Source: Clostridia bacterium (GTDB taxonomy: Bacteria; Bacillota; Clostridia; Christensenellales; CAG-138). From it: DNA of 64,000 nucleotides. The position numbers were made by a program, and so were the translations under genes. Positions within the stretch are counted from its first letter, which is position 1; the number at the start of each line of letters is the position of its first letter. Shown one piece after another: positions 15,552 to 22,882 of the stretch. The notes beneath the pieces are model-generated. The model saw nothing but the letters and a program-made list of their open reading frames with translations. It was not told the DNA's origin and made no database searches. The DNA lies in contig JAFWJN010000012.1 in assembly GCA_017514685.1 (NCBI GenBank), positions 1-64,000 of the forward strand. The letters run 5' to 3'.

Positions 15552-16988
15552 ATGGAATCGAACAAAGAGTCTTCCTACATTGCCTCGACAAGCGGCATCA
15601 AGGCTAAGGATAAGATCGGCTATGCAATGGGTGATCTTGCGAGCTGTCTGGTGTTCGGACTGACGCAGAGCGTGCTGAACAAGTATTATACGGACGTTCT
15701 TGAGATCGGCGTATTGAGCGTCATGATCATGACAATCATTGCACGTATCTGGGATGCAATCAACGATCCGATCTGGGGTCGGATCATCGATGGCGCAAAA
15801 CCCCGCAAAGACGGCAGATACCGTCATTGGATCAAAGTGTTTGCAATTCCTGTTGCGCTTGCGGCTGTGTTGATGTTTGCAAATGTGACCGGATTTGCAG
15901 CAGGCGGCAAACTGGCGTGGATCTACATTACCTATATTCTGTTCGGGATGCTGTACACCTGTATCAATATTCCTTATGGCTCTCTTGCTCAGGTCATCAC
16001 ATCCAACGATAAGGAGCGCTCTTCACTGTCTGTTTTCCGGTCGATCGGTTCTACTTTCGGGGCCATGCCTGCGATGGTACTTGCTTCCATGTGCTATGTC
16101 AAACTTGCGGACGGTTCCAGCCAGATGGATTATACTCGGGTGTTCATAGGCGTTGTGATCATTGCTGCGCTTTCTGTATTGGCATACTTTTTGTGCTATC
16201 TCTGGACCAAAGAGCGTGTGGAATCCAAACCGGCTCCAAGGGAGAAAGGGAACACCAAAAAGGTCATCAAGACTTTATTGAAGAGCCGTCCGTTCATGGC
16301 GGTCAGCCTTGCTTCCATGCTGTTTCTGGCAGCGCAGATGTTCGGACAGGGATATAATACCTATCTGTTCCATCATTATTTCAACGCTCCGGGACTCACG
16401 ATGCTCCCGACTGTATTTCAATATCTTCCGGTAGCGATCGTCATGTTCTTCGCAACAAAGATGGGCAACCGATTCGGACGCAGGGAAGTCTGCTCTTACG
16501 GAATCCTGCTTGCCGCTGTATTCTATATCGTACTGTTCGTTCTGGCACTATTCGGAATCACGAATGTCTGGCTGTATCTGACGGCTTGCCTGATGAGCGG
16601 AATCGGAACGGCATTCATCTTCCTTCTGATCTGGGTACTGGCAACGGATGCGATCGATTATAATAAAGTCGAGTTCGGGCTGAATGACGAGGCGACAAGT
16701 TACGCATTCTACTCATTTATGAGAAAACTGGGTCAGACGGTTGCGACGATTCTGATCAATGTTCCGCTTCTTAGAATCGGATATAACGGAAGTGAACTGA
16801 AAACGGAAGGACTCAGTGCTGAGGCGCTGAAGAGCATGTATAATTCATCCGTTATGATCCCGGCGGTTCTGTTCCTGCTCGTGTTTATCCTGCTCCGATT
16901 TGTATATCCTCTTGGAAAGAAACAGATCGATGAGATGCAGGAAAAGAAAGAAAAGCTGTTTTCACAAAAATCATCCGCTGATGAATAA
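15552..16988 (+). CDS. GPH-family sugar:cation symporter (MelB/YihO-like)
   Basis: 478 residues with about 12 membrane helices. It starts with the family hallmark KDKIGYAMGDLASCLVFG, followed by DAINDPIWGRIID and the loop GRYRHWI, all typical of glycoside-pentoside-hexuronide:cation symporters (MelB, UidB, XylP, YihO). The C-terminal cytoplasmic tail is charged. It is the second gene of the GH31 operon, so it most likely imports the glycoside that the GH31 enzyme cleaves. The exact sugar and coupling ion cannot be told from sequence. Confidence 0.9.
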   Translation: MESNKESSYIASTSGIKAKDKIGYAMGDLASCLVFGLTQSVLNKYYTDVLEIGVLSVMIMTIIARIWDAINDPIWGRIIDGAKPRKDGRYRHWIKVFAIPVALAAVLMFANVTGFAAGGKLAWIYITYILFGMLYTCINIPYGSLAQVITSNDKERSSLSVFRSIGSTFGAMPAMVLASMCYVKLADGSSQMDYTRVFIGVVIIAALSVLAYFLCYLWTKERVESKPAPREKGNTKKVIKTLLKSRPFMAVSLASMLFLAAQMFGQGYNTYLFHHYFNAPGLTMLPTVFQYLPVAIVMFFATKMGNRFGRREVCSYGILLAAVFYIVLFVLALFGITNVWLYLTACLMSGIGTAFIFLLIWVLATDAIDYNKVEFGLNDEATSYAFYSFMRKLGQTVATILINVPLLRIGYNGSELKTEGLSAEALKSMYNSSVMIPAVLFLLVFILLRFVYPLGKKQIDEMQEKKEKLFSQKSSADE

Positions 16989-17013
16989 GGAAACGGTTTT
17001 GAAATAAAACGGG

Positions 17014-17050
17014 AAAAAGGCTCACTTCCATGGAGGAAGGGAGCCTTTCT
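17014..17050. terminator. Bidirectional terminator between symporter and isomerase genes
   Basis: Stem AAAGGCTC-A-CTTCC / GGAAG-G-GAGCCTTT with loop ATGGA, A-run on the left and TTTCT on the right. It separates two convergent genes. Confidence 0.8.
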
Positions 17051-17067
17051 AACGGAAACAGTAAGGA

Positions 17068-18408
17068 TCAGTAGCGAACGACATCCATTTTCAGCATTGC
17101 GGCAAGATGGGAAAGCGTGTCGGCATGATGTCCCTGAATGACTACATAGTGAGGTTCAAAGCCAAGCTGGACAGAGTCTTCCACGATTTTCCGGCAGGAG
17201 GAATCAGAACGGATCACAATGGATGTCCCGATGAACTGCTTGGGCTTATCCAGAGCTTCCCCTTCAAACAGGAAGAAACGGAACGTCCCATCCGGTTCTC
17301 GGCCGATCCGGAAAACAGTAGCCTCCGGAAACGCTTCACAGCCGAAATCCATCGCCGGTCCGATTTTGCGGTTTGGATGAACTCCGACCGTTGCGCCGGT
17401 GTCTTTTCTGGCAAGCGAGCAGGCAGCGGCACCGCAGTGCCAGTAGGTGATGGTGTTCTCTTCTTCATTCAGGGATACGGGATCTCCGAAGAAGACAGGC
17501 TTCTTGCTGAGCTGCATGCCAAGCCACATGGAAAGAGCACCGTAGATATCAGCCTCGCAGGCGGCAGCGATACCGTCATCGTTCAGAAGGGAAAGAACCG
17601 TGCAGACCGGAGTACCGAATGCAGTAAAAAAGTCAGGCCAGCAGCGGGAAGCCAATGCCCCAATTCCGTGGCCTTGGACAAATTCCGTATAGGCACGGTA
17701 GAGTTTCGCATGGTCGATCCTGTTATGAGCAGGAGTCTCACAAAGGCCACAGGTTGCAGATTCGGTCTTTTGATCATAGGAAAGACATTCTTCATCCGGA
17801 TAGGATTTTGCCAGATCGATCAGTTCCCTGGCTTCGATGCTCTCCAGCGTAACGCCGAAGGATGTCATCAGTTCGGAGTCAAGCGCACGGCCGAAGCCGA
17901 ATCCTTCCGGCGTGTGACCGACCGCGGCCAGCCGGAGATGCTTCATGGCATGAACACACTCAGCAGCGTGGACAGCGGATGCCAGCTGATGCTGAACAGA
18001 TTCTTCTTCCGGCATGCCGAATATATAAGGAAATTGCCGGATCCCGAAAGTACGCATGGCGTTGGCTGCGGAGTATGCGCCGGTCAGAGAATTCAGACGA
18101 AGCCTTCCACCGTCAATGACGGGTTCCCGAAGCGTCCATAGAGCGACCGGGCAGTGACAGAGATGCATGACCTCGGTCATATATGCGGAATTGGAGAAGG
18201 TTACATTCTGAAAAACAATCAGATCCGGCTGAAGATCTTCCAAAAAGGACCGTACTTTATCAACTCCGAGAAGAATTCCGTCGGGACAGACAAAACGGTC
18301 ATCTGTTTTTTTAAGAAGCGCCATAGACGCATAAAAACGGTCGGCTGCGCTTTCCATATGGAAAGTCGGTACGCCGACAGGAACATAGACTGGTAAAAAT
18401 GGTTTCAT
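17068..18408 (-). CDS. FucI/AraA-superfamily sugar isomerase (sulfoquinovose-isomerase-like candidate)
   Basis: 446 residues from the ATG at 18408, chosen because GGAGGT lies 5 nt upstream (an ATG at 18420 overlaps that site). The C-terminal half carries the L-fucose/L-arabinose isomerase pattern: SRCWPDFFTAFG (about 258), the metal-ligand Glu in AACEADIYGALSM (about 287), the Asp in PVFFGDP and the metal-ligand His in ITYWHCGAA (about 325). N-terminal residues form the Rossmann-like substrate domains. Such enzymes interconvert aldoses and ketoses with Mn2+. From its neighbours it would turn the hexose released by GH31 into the ketose used by the split transketolase. From memory, the isomerases of the sulfo-TK and sulfo-TAL pathways belong to this superfamily. 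Confidence 0.75.
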   Translation of the reverse strand: MKPFLPVYVPVGVPTFHMESAADRFYASMALLKKTDDRFVCPDGILLGVDKVRSFLEDLQPDLIVFQNVTFSNSAYMTEVMHLCHCPVALWTLREPVIDGGRLRLNSLTGAYSAANAMRTFGIRQFPYIFGMPEEESVQHQLASAVHAAECVHAMKHLRLAAVGHTPEGFGFGRALDSELMTSFGVTLESIEARELIDLAKSYPDEECLSYDQKTESATCGLCETPAHNRIDHAKLYRAYTEFVQGHGIGALASRCWPDFFTAFGTPVCTVLSLLNDDGIAAACEADIYGALSMWLGMQLSKKPVFFGDPVSLNEEENTITYWHCGAAACSLARKDTGATVGVHPNRKIGPAMDFGCEAFPEATVFRIGREPDGTFRFFLFEGEALDKPKQFIGTSIVIRSDSSCRKIVEDSVQLGFEPHYVVIQGHHADTLSHLAAMLKMDVVRY

Positions 18409-18435
18409 GATTACCTCCATATTTCGATTAGTAAC

Positions 18436-18464
18436 ATCATAATCAAATCAGCGAAATCTGTCAA
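18436..18464 (-). promoter_or_regulatory. Promoter of the isomerase gene
   Basis: On the minus strand TTGACA (18464-18459), 17-nt spacer, TATGAT (18441-18436). It is back to back with the transketolase promoter at 18496. AATCAAAT occurs in both (18441-18448 and 18510-18517), which could be a shared regulator half-site. Confidence 0.75.
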
Positions 18465-18495
18465 CGGAATTAAAAATGATTTGCAGTTCTGTCTG

Positions 18496-18524
18496 TTGAC
18501 ATTTATGAGAATCAAATATAAGAT
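18496..18524 (+). promoter_or_regulatory. Promoter of the transketolase-RpiB-permease operon
   Basis: TTGACA (18496-18501), 17-nt spacer, TAAGAT (18519-18524), with the first start codon 33 nt after the -10 box. Confidence 0.75.
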
Positions 18525-18556
18525 AACTTGGGATTTAAAGAGAGAGGGTGATCTGG

Positions 18557-19408
18557 TTGGCTCAGGATTTGAATTACATTTCAAAAGTGCTTCGAAGCGA
18601 TATCGTAAAGAGCATCGGTCAGGTCGGAGTGGGGCATATCGGTGGAAGCCTGTCTATCGTCGAACTGCTTACAGTGCTCTATTTTGAGGAGATGAACATA
18701 GATCCAAAGAATCCTCAGATGCACGGAAGGGACCGTCTGATTTGTTCGAAAGGACATGCGGGACCCGCTGTATATGCTGCTTTGGCTGAAAAGGGCTATT
18801 TTGACAGGGAAGTGCTGTGGACGCTGAACAAAGGCGGTACCCATCTTCCAAGTCATTGTGATATGAATCTGACACCCGGGATCGATATGACGACCGGAAG
18901 CCTTGGACAGGGCTTTTCATGCGCAGTTGGTTGTGCGCTTGGCTCAAAACTGGAAGATGACGGAGCGACAATCTATACGATCATCGGAGACGGTGAATCG
19001 CAGGAAGGTCAGATTTGGGAAAGCGCAATGTTCGCAGGAAACTATCATTTGTCCAATCTGATCGCGTTTACCGATTGCAACGGACTGCAGGTTGACGGGA
19101 ATGTCAGCGATGTCGGAAATCTAGAACCTTTGGCTGCGAAGTGGCGTGCATTTGGCTGGAACGTGATTGAAACGGAAAACGGAAATGATCTGGAACAGGT
19201 CCGGCATGCTGTAAAAACAGCAAAATTGAACAGGGCGACCGAAAAGCCTACCATGGTTCTATTGCATACAGTAAAGGGATGTGGTGTATCCTTTGTAGAA
19301 GCGAAAGGAGCAGCGAACCATAACGCTCCCTTCTCAAAAGATGATGCGGTCAGGGCTCTGGGTGAAATCTGGGGCGAAGGCAGTAAGGAGGCAGAGTTAT
19401 GGAAATGA
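18557..19408 (+). CDS. Transketolase, N-terminal (TPP-binding) subunit
   Basis: Residues make up the thiamine-diphosphate domain of a two-subunit transketolase: VGVGHIGGSLSIVELL (about 22), ICSKGHAGPAVY (about 58), GIDMTTGSLGQGFS (about 110) and the TPP motif GDGESQEGQIWES (about 145). The TTG at 18557 is preferred to a GTG at 18548 because GGTGATC (18547-18553), an excellent Shine-Dalgarno, would lie inside the longer version. It overlaps the partner subunit by 10 nt. Together they move a two-carbon ketol unit between sugars. The setting (isomerase, RpiB-like protein, GH31) suggests a dedicated catabolic enzyme instead of, or beside, the housekeeping pentose-phosphate one. Confidence 0.88.
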   Translation: MAQDLNYISKVLRSDIVKSIGQVGVGHIGGSLSIVELLTVLYFEEMNIDPKNPQMHGRDRLICSKGHAGPAVYAALAEKGYFDREVLWTLNKGGTHLPSHCDMNLTPGIDMTTGSLGQGFSCAVGCALGSKLEDDGATIYTIIGDGESQEGQIWESAMFAGNYHLSNLIAFTDCNGLQVDGNVSDVGNLEPLAAKWRAFGWNVIETENGNDLEQVRHAVKTAKLNRATEKPTMVLLHTVKGCGVSFVEAKGAANHNAPFSKDDAVRALGEIWGEGSKEAELWK

Positions 19409-20322
19409 GAGCGGCATATGCCGAATGCATGGCAAAACTCATGGAGCAGGATCCGAAGGTGATCGTTTTGGATGCGGATCTAGCGAATTCAACTGCAATG
19501 AGAAAACTCTATCCGCGTTTTCCGAAGCAGATGTTTGAGTGCGGTATTGCGGAGCAGAGTATGTGTTCCATCGCCGCAGGTCTTTCCGCATACGGCTTTA
19601 AACCCTATATTGAGACATTTGCGCCTTTTGCTTCAAGAAGAATCTGCGATCAGGTTTCGATTTCGGTCGCATATGCAAAACAGAACGTGAAGATTGTAGG
19701 AACGGATGGAGGAATCGGAGCGGAGCTGAACGGGGGTACCCATATGTCCGTTGAGGATATCGCAGTACTCAGGTCCATTCCGGGAATCATCATATTTGAG
19801 CCCTGTGATGAGATTCAGGTCAGAAAAGCAATCCCGGTTATCAACTCATATCAGGGACCCGTTTATATCAGGCTTTTCAGAAAAGAACTTCCGGCTGTAT
19901 TTACTGAAGATTATCAGTTTGAACTCTTCAAAGCGGACCTGTTAAAACCGGGAAAAGATCTTTCTGTCTTTGTATCCGGAATTCCGGTGTCTGACACGCT
20001 GGAAGCGGCAAAAGAACTGGAAGCGGAAGGAATCAAATGCGAAGTGATCAACGTTCATACGATCAAGCCGGTTGACCGCGAAACAGTACTGTCTTCAGCA
20101 AAGAAGACAGGTGCAGTTTTAACTGTGGAGAACCATAATGTTATCGGCGGACTTCATTCGGCAATCACGGAGACCCTGAGCAGAGAGCGTATTCCGTGTT
20201 ATGCGGTTGGAATTGAGGATCGGTTCTGTGAAGTAGGGAAACTGCCTTATTTGAAGGAAACGTTCGGTTTTACAAAAGAAAACATCAAAAACGCCATGAG
20301 AAATGCGTTCAATAGTAAATGA
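19399..20322 (+). CDS. Transketolase, C-terminal (pyrimidine-binding) subunit
   Basis: 307 residues: pyrimidine domain with the catalytic Glu in CGIAEQSM (about 50), then a C-terminal domain from about 185 (LSVFVSG, VENHNVIGGLHSA). AAGGAGG precedes the ATG. The substrate loop reads GTDGGIGAELNGGTHMS (about 100-117), whereas ordinary split transketolases have G(S/T)HxGxxxGEDGxxHQ. The first His is Asp and the GED triplet is ELN, so the sugar-binding site differs from the standard enzyme. The phosphate-side GPVYIRLFR is kept. This supports a special ketose donor, but the exact substrate is inferred from context only. Confidence 0.87.
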   Translation: MEMRAAYAECMAKLMEQDPKVIVLDADLANSTAMRKLYPRFPKQMFECGIAEQSMCSIAAGLSAYGFKPYIETFAPFASRRICDQVSISVAYAKQNVKIVGTDGGIGAELNGGTHMSVEDIAVLRSIPGIIIFEPCDEIQVRKAIPVINSYQGPVYIRLFRKELPAVFTEDYQFELFKADLLKPGKDLSVFVSGIPVSDTLEAAKELEAEGIKCEVINVHTIKPVDRETVLSSAKKTGAVLTVENHNVIGGLHSAITETLSRERIPCYAVGIEDRFCEVGKLPYLKETFGFTKENIKNAMRNAFNSK

Positions 20323-20350
20323 AGTTTTTTATTCGGAAAGGAAACAGAAA

Positions 20351-20827
20351 ATGAAACTTGCAATCGGAAGTGATAAATCCGGATTTACCGTGAAAGAAGC
20401 ACTGAAAGCATATCTTTTGAGTGCGGGAATTGAATTTGATGATCTAGGAACGACGGATCTCGAACATGTTGTTCCGTACTATGCTGTCGCAAGTAAAGTT
20501 GCCCCGCTGGTACAGGATGGAACATATGAGAAAGCCGTTCTGATCTGCGGAACAGGTGCGGGCATGTCTGTCGTATCGAATAAATTTAAGGGAGTATACG
20601 CAGTCGCGTGCGAAGGTATTTATTCGGCAAAAATGGCAAGAGCGATCAATAATGCGAATATTCTCTGCATGGGAGGATGGATCGTAGGACCGGAGATTGC
20701 CGTGGAAATGGTAAAAACGTTCCTGAATACAGAATGGTGCCAGGATCTGGAAGACTGGCGCAAAGAGAACATGAAAAAGTTTGCTGTTCAAGTGAAAGCA
20801 ATCGAGGAAAAGACCTGTAAGGACTGA
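20351..20827 (+). CDS. RpiB/LacAB-family isomerase with altered active site (SqwI-like candidate)
   Basis: 158 residues, start at 20351 behind GGAAAGGAAA, so about 28 nt after the transketolase stop. The fold is clearly RpiB: IGSDKSGF, the proton-transfer Cys66 in LICGTGAGMS, GGWIVGPEIA. Two ribose-5-phosphate features are missing. The His of the usual GxDHxGF is Lys9, and the RQHND segment that carries the ring-opening His in E. coli RpiB reads RAINN (97-101). The enzyme should therefore act on a sugar that needs neither phosphate binding nor ring opening, such as a 4-deoxytetrose. That is what the sulfo-TK pathway gives to its RpiB-like isomerase. Confidence 0.8.
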   Translation: MKLAIGSDKSGFTVKEALKAYLLSAGIEFDDLGTTDLEHVVPYYAVASKVAPLVQDGTYEKAVLICGTGAGMSVVSNKFKGVYAVACEGIYSAKMARAINNANILCMGGWIVGPEIAVEMVKTFLNTEWCQDLEDWRKENMKKFAVQVKAIEEKTCKD

Positions 20828-20847
20828 CTGTAAAAAGATAGGATCCA

Positions 20848-21762
20848 ATGAATAGGCGCGTACAGAACGGCATACTGATCGGCGGGATGATTCTTTGCTG
20901 GTCCATATTCTATGCTGTATCCAAATTTGCTGTGGATGCAATTGGATCTCCTTATCTCGCGGGAGGTCTGCTTCGTGGCGCTGCCTTGATTTTCCTGACA
21001 GCTCAGCTTTTTATCATGGGAAAGGCCGGGCAGCTTTTTAAACAGGGAAAAACGATCTGGATTCTGTTTATTATCGGAACGATTGGATTTCTTGGGGATC
21101 TTTTTGCAAATCTGGGATACGCGAAAGGTTCTCTTGGAACAGGAACGGCTCTTCTGAAGACAGATGTCCTGATGGCGAATCTCGTGACCGTTCTGATCTA
21201 CAGAAAGAAGCTGACAGCGTTCGACTGGCTTGGGACGTTTGTAATGCTGTTCGGGGTCTTGCTCGTGCTGAACTTTGATTTTGCAACTGCTGAGTTCCAT
21301 GTGTATGACCTGTTCTTCCTGCTCAGTGCGGGAAGTCTTGCAGCGAATGCTTTTGTGATCAAGATCGCTCAGCAGAAATATCATAAGGACCCTGATATGA
21401 TTTCCTATTTTAACAACCTCACGGTTCTGACTTTGTTTATGATCGCTTCCTGGATTGGCGGTGATTTGAACCGGACGGGGGATGTAATCAGGGATTTTCC
21501 ATGGCAGATCCTTCTGGGAGGGCTTGCTCAGACAGGAATTTACTTTTTCTATTACCGGAATCTTCAGAGACATGAAGTGTGGAAAGTCAAGCTGTATTTG
21601 CTCCTGATGCCTGTAGTAAGCTGTATGTTCGGCGTGATTTTCTTCCGTGAGACTCTGACGGTTCGCTCACTTATCGGGATTGCTGTCGTCCTGCTGGGAG
21701 CGGGGTTGCTGCTGGTTAAAAGCAGACTGGAAAACAGAAAGACAGAAAACGCCGCCCAATGA
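20848..21762 (+). CDS. DMT-superfamily (EamA) permease
   Basis: 304 residues with about ten membrane helices in two EamA repeats, e.g. GGLLRGAALIFLTAQLF in repeat 1 and FRETLTVRSLIGIAVVLLGAGLLLV near the end. Start ATG 20 nt after the RpiB-like stop, last gene of the transketolase operon. DMT permeases move many metabolites in either direction. In this setting export of the pathway's end product, or import of a related compound, is plausible but unproven. Confidence 0.8.
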   Translation: MNRRVQNGILIGGMILCWSIFYAVSKFAVDAIGSPYLAGGLLRGAALIFLTAQLFIMGKAGQLFKQGKTIWILFIIGTIGFLGDLFANLGYAKGSLGTGTALLKTDVLMANLVTVLIYRKKLTAFDWLGTFVMLFGVLLVLNFDFATAEFHVYDLFFLLSAGSLAANAFVIKIAQQKYHKDPDMISYFNNLTVLTLFMIASWIGGDLNRTGDVIRDFPWQILLGGLAQTGIYFFYYRNLQRHEVWKVKLYLLLMPVVSCMFGVIFFRETLTVRSLIGIAVVLLGAGLLLVKSRLENRKTENAAQ

Positions 21763-21782
21763 GCGGATAGTAGAATCAAACG

Positions 21783-21811
21783 TTAAGACAATAGGACAAA
21801 AAACCTATAAG
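21783..21811 (+). promoter_or_regulatory. Probable promoter of psuG
   Basis: TTAAGA (21783-21788), 17-nt spacer, TATAAG (21806-21811), then AGGAGGAG before the start codon at 21835. Confidence 0.5.
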
Positions 21812-21834
21812 GTGCTTTTAGTCAGGAGGAGAAA

Positions 21835-22752
21835 ATGATGAATCAGGCATATTTACAGCTTTCGCCGGAAGTCGAAGCAGCATTGAAGTCAGGGAAACCT
21901 GTCGTTGCACTGGAAAGTACGATTATTTCACACGGGATGCCGTATCCGCAGAATGTGGAAACAGCACTCAGCTGTCAGAGAATCTGCCGTGAGAACGGAG
22001 CGGTTCCCGCTACCTGCGCAATAATCGGAGGGAAACTTTGCGCGGGTCTGACGGATGAACAGATCGATTACCTTGGAAGAGAAGGAACGAGAGTCACAAA
22101 AGCATCCAGAAGAGATCTCCCCTTGCTGACGGCCAAAGGAATGGACGGTGCGACGACGGTGGCGGCGACCATGATTATTGCTGCCATGGCCGGAATCCGC
22201 ATTTTTGCAACAGGTGGAATCGGAGGAGTTCACCGCGGAGCGGAAGTTACAATGGATATTTCCGCTGATCTGGAGGAGCTTGCAAAAACTCCGGTATGTG
22301 TTGTATGTGCCGGGGCAAAAAGCATACTGGATCTGGGCCTTACCATGGAGTATCTGGAAACAAAAGGCGTTCCGGTTATTGGTTTCGGTACGGATGAATT
22401 ACCTGCGTTCTATACACGTAAAAGCGGATTTGCTGTCCCGTGGAGATGCGATAAACCGGAAGAAATCGCAAAAGCAATCTGCGCTCAGCGCGAGATCGGG
22501 TATGACGGCGGCATGCTGGTGGTCAATCCGATTCCTGAAGAATATTCCATGGATGCTGAAGTAATCGGCAAAGCAATCGAAGAAGCGCTTGAAGAGGCAA
22601 AACAGCTCGGAATCAAAGGGAAAGAGACAACGCCGTTCCTTCTTGCAAAAATCAAGGATTTGACTGGCGGAGAGAGCCTTGCATCCAATATTCAGCTTGT
22701 GTTCAATAATGTAGCGCTCGCATCTCAAATTGCCTGTTCGCTGAACGGATAA
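21835..22752 (+). CDS. psuG: Pseudouridine-5'-phosphate glycosidase
   Basis: PsuG cleaves the C-C glycosidic bond of pseudouridine 5'-phosphate to uracil and ribose 5-phosphate. The 305-residue length and conserved blocks match: PVVALESTIISHGMPYP (about 22), VTKASRRDL (about 85), DGATTVAATM, FATGGIGGVHRGAE (about 125), GAKSILDLGLT, VIGFGTDELPAFY (about 182) and the active-site Asn region GMLVVNPIPEEYS. No psuK kinase is next to it. Start may be either of two adjacent ATGs (21835, 21838). Ends before a strong terminator at 22816. Confidence 0.95.
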   Translation: MMNQAYLQLSPEVEAALKSGKPVVALESTIISHGMPYPQNVETALSCQRICRENGAVPATCAIIGGKLCAGLTDEQIDYLGREGTRVTKASRRDLPLLTAKGMDGATTVAATMIIAAMAGIRIFATGGIGGVHRGAEVTMDISADLEELAKTPVCVVCAGAKSILDLGLTMEYLETKGVPVIGFGTDELPAFYTRKSGFAVPWRCDKPEEIAKAICAQREIGYDGGMLVVNPIPEEYSMDAEVIGKAIEEALEEAKQLGIKGKETTPFLLAKIKDLTGGESLASNIQLVFNNVALASQIACSLNG

Positions 22753-22815
22753 TATCCGTAGTTTTATAACTGCGGCTAAAGCAAAATCACTTTTAAACAT
22801 AATTGTTTATGTTAT

Positions 22816-22850
22816 AAAAAACCCTGAAAGAACGAACTTTCAGGGTTTTT
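22816..22850. terminator. Bidirectional terminator between psuG and the NCS2 permease
   Basis: Perfect stem AAAACCCTGAAAG/CTTTCAGGGTTTT with a 6-nt loop, A-run on the left and T-run on the right. Confidence 0.9.
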
Positions 22851-22882
22851 GCTATGACGTAAAGATTAAGGATTACTTCATA

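Noticed and set aside
17107-18141. 344-codon open frame on the plus strand opposite the isomerase gene
   Set aside because: It mirrors a well-conserved isomerase on the minus strand, has no family motif and no ribosome site.
20788-21573. 261-codon open frame opposite the DMT permease
   Set aside because: Low-complexity charged composition, no start signal, overlaps a clear membrane protein.
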